Positions 59,684 through 64,000 of a stretch of 64,000 nucleotides of DNA are shown in pieces. This DNA comes from Variovorax atrisoli 110B (GTDB lineage Bacteria > Pseudomonadota > Gammaproteobacteria > Burkholderiales > Burkholderiaceae_C): contig NZ_KB907450.1 in the NCBI RefSeq assembly GCF_000382045.1, positions 758,204 to 822,203 of the forward strand, read 5' to 3'. Made by a program: the position numbers and the translations under genes. Position 1 is the stretch's first letter. Each line of letters opens with the position of its first letter. The notes under the pieces are model-generated. The model was not told the origin of the DNA and did no database searches. It was given only the letters and a program-made list of their open reading frames with translations.

Positions 59684-60022
59684 ATGGCCATCACGGCAAA
59701 CGTCATCTCGTCGGACCGTGTCGAAGGAACGTCCGTCTACAACTCCGCCGGCGACAAGCTCGGCACCATCGATGACCTCATGATCGACAAGCTGTCGGGG
59801 CAGGTGCGCTACGCCGTGCTGGAGTTCGGCGGCTTCCTCGGCATGGGCAAGGACCGCTACCCTATTCCCTGGAACATGCTGAAGTACGACACCGCGCAGG
59901 AAGGCTACGTGGTTCCGCTGCAGAAGGAGACGCTGGAAGGCGCCCCGAAGTACGCCGACACCAGCATCCCCGACTACGACGAGAGCTACACGGCCAGCAT
60001 CAACAGGTACTACGGGCTCTGA
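59684..60022 (+). CDS. PRC-barrel domain protein
   Basis: A 112-residue protein with a PRC-barrel core: NVISSDRVEGTSVYNSAGDKLGTIDDLMIDKLSGQVRYAVLEFGGFLGMGKDRYPIPWNML (in segments). The first strand VxxSxxLxGxxVxNxxGexLGxI pattern is met and the C-terminus ends with Tyr-rich DYDESYTASINRYYGL. PRC-barrel proteins bind partners in photosynthetic reaction centres, RNA processing or stress. AAGGAG seven bases before the ATG supports the start. It follows the GH100-like gene by 147 bases and meets the membrane protein gene convergently. A role in osmotic stress is only suggested by the neighbourhood. Confidence 0.87.
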   Translation: MAITANVISSDRVEGTSVYNSAGDKLGTIDDLMIDKLSGQVRYAVLEFGGFLGMGKDRYPIPWNMLKYDTAQEGYVVPLQKETLEGAPKYADTSIPDYDESYTASINRYYGL

Positions 60023-60046
60023 GCCCGCAGGCGCCAGCCCCGTCGT

Positions 60047-61051
60047 TCACCCCGCCGGCGCCTCGGCCGGCGGCATTGCCCCGTCGGCCTGCGCCGGCAG
60101 GCTGCGTTCCAGCAGCAGATAGAGCGCCAGCCCGCCCGCCAGCGGCACCAGGTAATACAGCGCCCGGTATGCCAGCACCGCCCCCATCAGTGCGCCCTGC
60201 CTCACCGTGCCCGACAGCAGGGCGAGATACACGGCTTCGAGCACACCCAGCCCGGCCGGGATCGGCGTGATCACGCCGACGATGGAGGCTGCCATCAGCA
60301 CCGCCAGCGTCGTGGCATAGGGCACCTTCTGGCCCAGCAGCAGGTACATGGCGGCGCCCATCAGCGCCCAGTTGGCGCTCGACAGCACCAACTGCATCGC
60401 GGCGATGCGCCCGCCAGGCAGACGCACGTGCCGACCCCTGTTCACCCATTCGCGCCTGCGCGAGACGGCGCAGGCCACCACGTAGCCGATGGCCAGCAGG
60501 ATCATCGCCACGCCGAGCGCGCGCAAGGCGCCGTCACCGATGTGCGCCTGCCGCGGCGGATGGATGGCACCCGCTGCGAAGAGCCCGCCGGCCAGCAGCC
60601 CGTAGCCAAGCCAGTTGGTCGCCAGGCTCAGCCCCACGATCTGCGCGACGGTGGCTTCGTCGAGACCCGCGCGTGCATAGAGCCGCGCGCGCATCCCGAT
60701 GCCGCCGACCAGCGAGCCGAGGTTGAGGTTGAACGCATAGCTGGTGACGGCGATGGCCCAGGTACGCGGCGCCGACAGCTTGTGCCGCAGGTGCCGCCTG
60801 CCGATCAGGTCGAAGCAGCCGTAGAGCGCGTGGCTCGCGGTGGCGAGCCCGAGCACGGCCAGCAGCAGCCAGGGCGAATACTTCTGCAGCGCATGCCAGG
60901 CGCCGGCCCAGTCGATCTTGTGGATGTGCGACAGCAACAGGCCCAGGACGACGACACCCAGCGCGGGAAGGGCCCACCGCCGCCAGCGTTGCCACCGCGT
61001 GGTGGCCGCGGCTGCGCCGGGGGCTGCCGGGGAGCTCAGGACGGCGGCCAT
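60047..61051 (-). CDS. LPG-synthase-TM (YbhN/UPF0104-type) membrane protein
   Basis: A 334-residue inner-membrane protein with about eight hydrophobic helices and the pattern of the lysylphosphatidylglycerol-synthase transmembrane region family (SYAFNLNLGSLVGGIGMRARLYARAGL, LSLATNWLGYGLLAGGLF, ITPIPAGLGVLEAVYLALLSG, AYRALYYLVPLAGGLALYLLLER). It lacks the C-terminal soluble synthetase domain, so it is not a full MprF. Such proteins are flippase-like. Immediately upstream (one base gap) is a small charged protein gene, which is co-transcribed. The convergent PRC gene ends 24 bases away. Confidence 0.85.
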   Translation of the reverse strand: MAAVLSSPAAPGAAAATTRWQRWRRWALPALGVVVLGLLLSHIHKIDWAGAWHALQKYSPWLLLAVLGLATASHALYGCFDLIGRRHLRHKLSAPRTWAIAVTSYAFNLNLGSLVGGIGMRARLYARAGLDEATVAQIVGLSLATNWLGYGLLAGGLFAAGAIHPPRQAHIGDGALRALGVAMILLAIGYVVACAVSRRREWVNRGRHVRLPGGRIAAMQLVLSSANWALMGAAMYLLLGQKVPYATTLAVLMAASIVGVITPIPAGLGVLEAVYLALLSGTVRQGALMGAVLAYRALYYLVPLAGGLALYLLLERSLPAQADGAMPPAEAPAG

Positions 61052-61052
61052 C

Positions 61053-61253
61053 TCAGTCGGGATCGCGCTTGCCGCCGTGCGTCGCGGCTTTCTCGGGCGT
61101 CTTGTGCTCGGCTTCGCCCTTCTCGTGCAGCTTCTTGTTGGTCACGCCCTTCATGAGCTCTTCGCCCTCGACGTCGCGGCCGTCGATGGGGACGGACTCT
61201 TCCTGCGTCACTTCCGGCTCCTCGCGCGGCGTCTGCTTGGGGTTCTGCGTCAT
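61053..61253 (-). CDS. Small charged protein of unknown function
   Basis: A 66-residue very hydrophilic protein, rich in Glu, Lys and Thr (MTQNPKQTPREEPEVTQEES, then EELMKGVTNKKLHEKGEAEH). Composition suggests a disordered or stress-type protein. GAGGAG eight bases upstream strongly supports this ATG; an extended start at 61421 would give Arg/Pro-rich sequence unlike a protein. It sits one base before the LPG-synthase-TM gene and is probably coupled to it. I recognise no family. Confidence 0.72.
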   Translation of the reverse strand: MTQNPKQTPREEPEVTQEESVPIDGRDVEGEELMKGVTNKKLHEKGEAEHKTPEKAATHGGKRDPD

Positions 61254-61544
61254 GCTGATGGCTCCTCGGGCTGTGTGTGATCGATCTGCGGATGAGCCGA
61301 GTCTTGGCCGCGCGCGGCCTGCACGCCGCCATCCGCAGGCGACGACAGGTGCAGGACATTTGCCATAGGCCTCCACCTTGGCCTCTACCTTGCGAACGGC
61401 GGTGTCGGCATAGGCCGACATGGCTGCGCGCCGTCTGTCCTCAAGGCACGGCTGCCGCGCGATCTAGGCTCATGTGCAGACGAAGAACCGGCGCGTCGCT
61501 CTTTCTCCTCATCGCGCGCGCCACGCCGCAGGAATCCCGCCACA
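61254..61544. promoter_or_regulatory. Divergent promoter region, 291 bases, no gene found
   Basis: These bases separate the small charged protein gene (minus) from the EF-hand membrane protein gene (plus). Open frames exist, but none has protein-like composition. I found no strong inverted repeat. The region must hold promoters for both units; I cannot place -35 or -10 boxes with confidence. Confidence 0.4.
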
Positions 61545-63824
61545 GTGACGACCGCCACCCTTCCCTCCAAGACAATTCCCGCCGGCGTCCCCGGCACCAG
61601 CACGCCGGTTCCCGCGACCACGCCGCACCGGTGGAGCTTCATCCGCGCAGGCGGCCTCGACCAGGTGGTGTTCCGCAGCGGCGCGGACATCGCCCACATT
61701 GCCGAACTCGACCAGAAGCTGTGGGTCGCGCTAGCCTGCCCCACCCGCGGCATCGACTTCGATCCCCGCACGCTCGACCTGATCGACACCGACGGCGACG
61801 GCCGCGTGCGCCCGCCCGAGGTCATCGCGGCCTGCCGCTGGGCCTGCGAGCGGCTGCGCAGCCCCGACGCATTGCTCGCCGGCGGCGGCACCCTGTCGCT
61901 GGACGACCTCGATGACAAGGGCGCCGCGGGTGCGGATCTCGCGAAGGAAGGCAGGCGCATCCTCGACCTGCTCGGCAAGAACGACTCGAACACGCTCACG
62001 CTCGCCGACATCTCCAACCGCAGCGAGTGGCTCGCCGCCATGCGCTTCAACGGCGACGGCGTGGTCACCCCCGACACCGCCTCCGACGACGCGCTGCGCG
62101 CCACCATCGAGGAGGCGATGCGCACCCACGGCAGCACGCCCGACCGCCACGACAGGAAACCCGGCCTCGACCGCGCCCGCGCCGAGGCCTTCATGGCAGA
62201 CGCCAAGGCCATGCGCGACTGGTACGCGCGCGCCGAAGGCAGCGACAAGGCGCTGCTGCCGCTGGGAGACCGCACGATCGCGGCGACCGAGGCGCTGCGC
62301 GCGGTCGCTGCCAAGATCGACGACTTCTTCGCGCGCTGCCGCGTCGCGGCCTACGACGTGCAGGCGGTGGTGGCGCTCAATCCGTCGCCGCAGGCATACG
62401 ACGCGCTGTCGGGCCACACCCTCGACGTGGGCGCGCAGCCCATTGCCGAGCTGCCGCTCGCGCCTGTCACGCCCAGCCGCTCGCTGCCCTTGCGCGGCAC
62501 CAGCCTGAACCCCGCGTGGGCCGAGGCGATGGCCGTCTTCGCACGCAACGCCGTGGCGCCGCTCCTGGGCGAGCGCGATGCGCTGGAGGAGGAACAGTGG
62601 CAACAGCTGCGCCGCCGGCTCGCGCCCTGCGAGGCCTGGATCGCGTCGCGCCCGGCCAATGCGCTCGCAGGCCTGCCGCGCGAACGCATCGATGCCTTGC
62701 TCGCGACGCGCGACGCCCTCCTCGCACTCATCGCCGAGGACGAGGCCGCCGAGCAGCACAACCGGCTGCTGGTCGACCTCGAAAAGCTGCTGCGGCTGCA
62801 GCGCGACCTGCTGGTGCTGCTGCACAACTTCGTGTCGTTCAAGGCCTTCTACCAGCGCGAGGGCGCCATCTTCCAGGCCGGCACGCTCTACCTCGACGGA
62901 CGCAGCTGCGAGCTCACCGTGCAGGTGCAGGACACCGCCCGGCATGCGGCGCTGGCAGGCCTTGCAAAGACCTGCCTGGCCTACTGCGACTGCACGCGGC
63001 AGGGGCAGAAGATGAGCATCGTCGCCGCCTTCACCGCGGGCGACGTCGACTTTCTCTTCGTCGGCCGCAACGGTGTCTTCTACGACCGCCAGGGCCGCGA
63101 CTGGGACGCCACCATCACCAAGCTGATCGAGAACCCCACCAGCGTGGGCCAAGCCTTCTTCGCGCCCTACAAGAAGTTCGTGCGCATGATCGAGGAACAG
63201 GTGGCCAAGCGCGCCGCCGCGAGCGAGGCGGGTTCGCAGAACGCGCTCCAGTCGCTGGCCGGCCGGGTGGCCACGGCCGACCAGGCGGCGGGTGCGAATG
63301 CCGCCGCGAAACCGGCTGCCAAGCCGGGCGTGCCATCGGCCGGCAGCCGCATCGACGTGGGTACCGTCGCGGCCATCGGGGTGGCGCTGGGCAGCATCAG
63401 CGCGGTGCTGGTGGGCATCTTCGGCAAGTTCATCGACCTGGGGCAGTGGATACCGGTGGCGCTCGCCGGCATCGTGATCGCCATCTCGGGGCCGAGCATG
63501 CTGATCGCATGGCTGAAGCTGCGGCAGCGCAGCCTGGGGCCGATCCTCGATGCGAGCGGGTGGGCCATCAATGGCCGCATGAAGGTGAGCGTGCGGCTCG
63601 GCGGCATGCTCTCTCAGACCGCGCGCGTGCCGCCGGGGGCGAAGCGCATCGCGCCCGATCCGTACCGCGAACGGCATGGCCTCGCGGGTGCGGTGGCTGC
63701 CGCCTGCATCGTCGGCGCCGTCGCGCTGCTGGCCTGGCGCATGGACTGGCTGGACGACCGGCTGCCGCCACGCCTGCAGCACGATCCGGCGACCACGAGT
63801 GCCCCGGGCGCCCCGGGCGCCTGA
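61545..63824 (+). CDS. Large membrane protein with an EF-hand calcium-binding loop
   Basis: A 759-residue protein. The N-terminal region has a canonical EF-hand loop, DTDGDGRVRPPEV at 81-93 (Asp81, Asp83, Asp85, Glu92 as ligands), and two degenerate EF-like loops near KNDSNTLTLAD and FNGDGVVTPD. The middle is helical, with a coiled or bundled segment rich in Leu, Arg and Glu (about 390-430) and ALAGLAKTCLAYCDCTRQGQKMS. Three membrane helices lie near the C-terminus (about 605-630, 640-665 and 710-730), with a small soluble segment between. The start is GTG with a weak AGGA. I recognise no family; calcium binding is predicted, not shown. Confidence 0.78.
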   Translation: MTTATLPSKTIPAGVPGTSTPVPATTPHRWSFIRAGGLDQVVFRSGADIAHIAELDQKLWVALACPTRGIDFDPRTLDLIDTDGDGRVRPPEVIAACRWACERLRSPDALLAGGGTLSLDDLDDKGAAGADLAKEGRRILDLLGKNDSNTLTLADISNRSEWLAAMRFNGDGVVTPDTASDDALRATIEEAMRTHGSTPDRHDRKPGLDRARAEAFMADAKAMRDWYARAEGSDKALLPLGDRTIAATEALRAVAAKIDDFFARCRVAAYDVQAVVALNPSPQAYDALSGHTLDVGAQPIAELPLAPVTPSRSLPLRGTSLNPAWAEAMAVFARNAVAPLLGERDALEEEQWQQLRRRLAPCEAWIASRPANALAGLPRERIDALLATRDALLALIAEDEAAEQHNRLLVDLEKLLRLQRDLLVLLHNFVSFKAFYQREGAIFQAGTLYLDGRSCELTVQVQDTARHAALAGLAKTCLAYCDCTRQGQKMSIVAAFTAGDVDFLFVGRNGVFYDRQGRDWDATITKLIENPTSVGQAFFAPYKKFVRMIEEQVAKRAAASEAGSQNALQSLAGRVATADQAAGANAAAKPAAKPGVPSAGSRIDVGTVAAIGVALGSISAVLVGIFGKFIDLGQWIPVALAGIVIAISGPSMLIAWLKLRQRSLGPILDASGWAINGRMKVSVRLGGMLSQTARVPPGAKRIAPDPYRERHGLAGAVAAACIVGAVALLAWRMDWLDDRLPPRLQHDPATTSAPGAPGA

Positions 63825-63885
63825 ACCGCCATGAACGCCGATGCCCGCTTCGCGAGCCTCGGCGGACGCTGTGGGCGCTGTTGGT

Positions 63886-64000
63886 TTAGTGCACCTGGCC
63901 TACACCTTCGCAGTAGTCCAAAGCATTCACATTCATACTGTTGCGCAAGACAATTGCAAGCAGATCGCAATTGGCGACCTGCGCCGCATCCTCTTTGAAC
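63886..64000 (-). CDS. Possible C-terminal end of a gene that continues beyond the window
   Basis: On the minus strand the frame is open from the window edge for 37 codons and ends at TAA (63888-63886). It reads FKEDAAQVANCDLLAI, then VLRNSMNVNALDYCEGVG, then QVH. The sequence looks protein-like, and the stretch has clearly lower GC than the rest of the window. The chance of such an open stretch by accident is appreciable, so the call is weak. I do not recognise the family. The lower GC could mark the edge of an acquired segment. Confidence 0.35.
   Translation of the reverse strand, partial: FKEDAAQVANCDLLAIVLRNSMNVNALDYCEGVGQVH

Noticed and set aside
61053..61421. Longer version of the small charged protein starting at 61421
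   Set aside because: The added part is Arg/Pro-rich with no ribosome site, whereas GAGGAG precedes the ATG at 61253.
63831..63998. A 55-codon plus-strand frame after the EF-hand gene
   Set aside because: It has no ribosome site and a His-, Arg- and Cys-rich composition without protein pattern; the minus-strand frame is more protein-like.

Overview
The window is GC-rich, densely coded DNA from a Gram-negative bacterium. I infer a beta-proteobacterium of the Burkholderiales, most likely Comamonadaceae and Variovorax-like. The reasons are GC content and codon use, many outer-membrane lipoproteins, a type VI secretion (T6SS) cassette, and the conserved order mltG-tmk-holB-pilZ-tatD next to ygfZ. 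The genus is not proven by anything seen here. I found no rRNA, tRNA, CRISPR array or insertion sequence.

Layout. (1) 1-955: the 3' part of a patatin-like lipase. (2) 919-7460, minus strand: a heavy-metal-type RND efflux operon (adaptor, pump, outer-membrane factor) that continues into a RidA-family gene and a small lipoprotein. A divergent response regulator and sensor kinase pair lies at 7645-9766, with four helically phased half-sites between the two units. (3) 9834-10142: a YCII-domain protein. (4) 10143-16224, minus strand: an exopolysaccharide-type cluster of an HlyD-like adaptor, a secreted six-hairpin glycosidase-like protein, and a cellulose-synthase-like glycosyltransferase joined in frame to a complete NodT-type outer-membrane lipoprotein. 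(5) 16380-24158, minus strand: a T6SS VgrG cassette (VgrG, DUF3592-like protein, DUF2169 plus pentapeptide repeats, pentapeptide repeats, DUF3540, DUF4150/PAAR-like) with no recognisable effector. (6) 24343-28381: Fe-dependent alcohol dehydrogenase, alpha/beta hydrolase, a thioesterase-GNAT fusion and a lipoprotein. (7) 28536-34269: ygfZ and, divergently, mltG-tmk-holB-pilZ-tatD-ankyrin, the most housekeeping-like part. (8) 34286-40538: two tandem exported agmatine-deiminase-family proteins, LysR and LuxR regulators, and two translationally coupled proteins of unknown function. (9) 40816-58099, minus strand: a 17-kb trehalose and alpha-glucan operon (glgB, glgE, treS-maltokinase, a membrane channel-like gene, glgX, treZ, malQ-treY) with a divergent GH100-like glycosidase gene. 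(10) 59684-64000: PRC-barrel protein, LPG-synthase-TM membrane protein, a small charged protein, a 759-residue EF-hand membrane protein, and the start of a lower-GC stretch.

How the parts fit. The operon at 40816-58099 encodes a closed loop: trehalose to maltose (TreS), maltose to maltose-1-phosphate (fused maltokinase), polymerisation (GlgE), branching (GlgB), debranching (GlgX), and return to trehalose (TreY and TreZ), with MalQ recycling short maltodextrins. The channel-like gene in its middle fits an osmotic role. The polysaccharide cluster looks like a synthase-dependent exporter that uses a TolC-type channel and an HlyD-type adaptor. Its fusion protein carries an internal lipoprotein signal peptide and is the most unusual object in the window.
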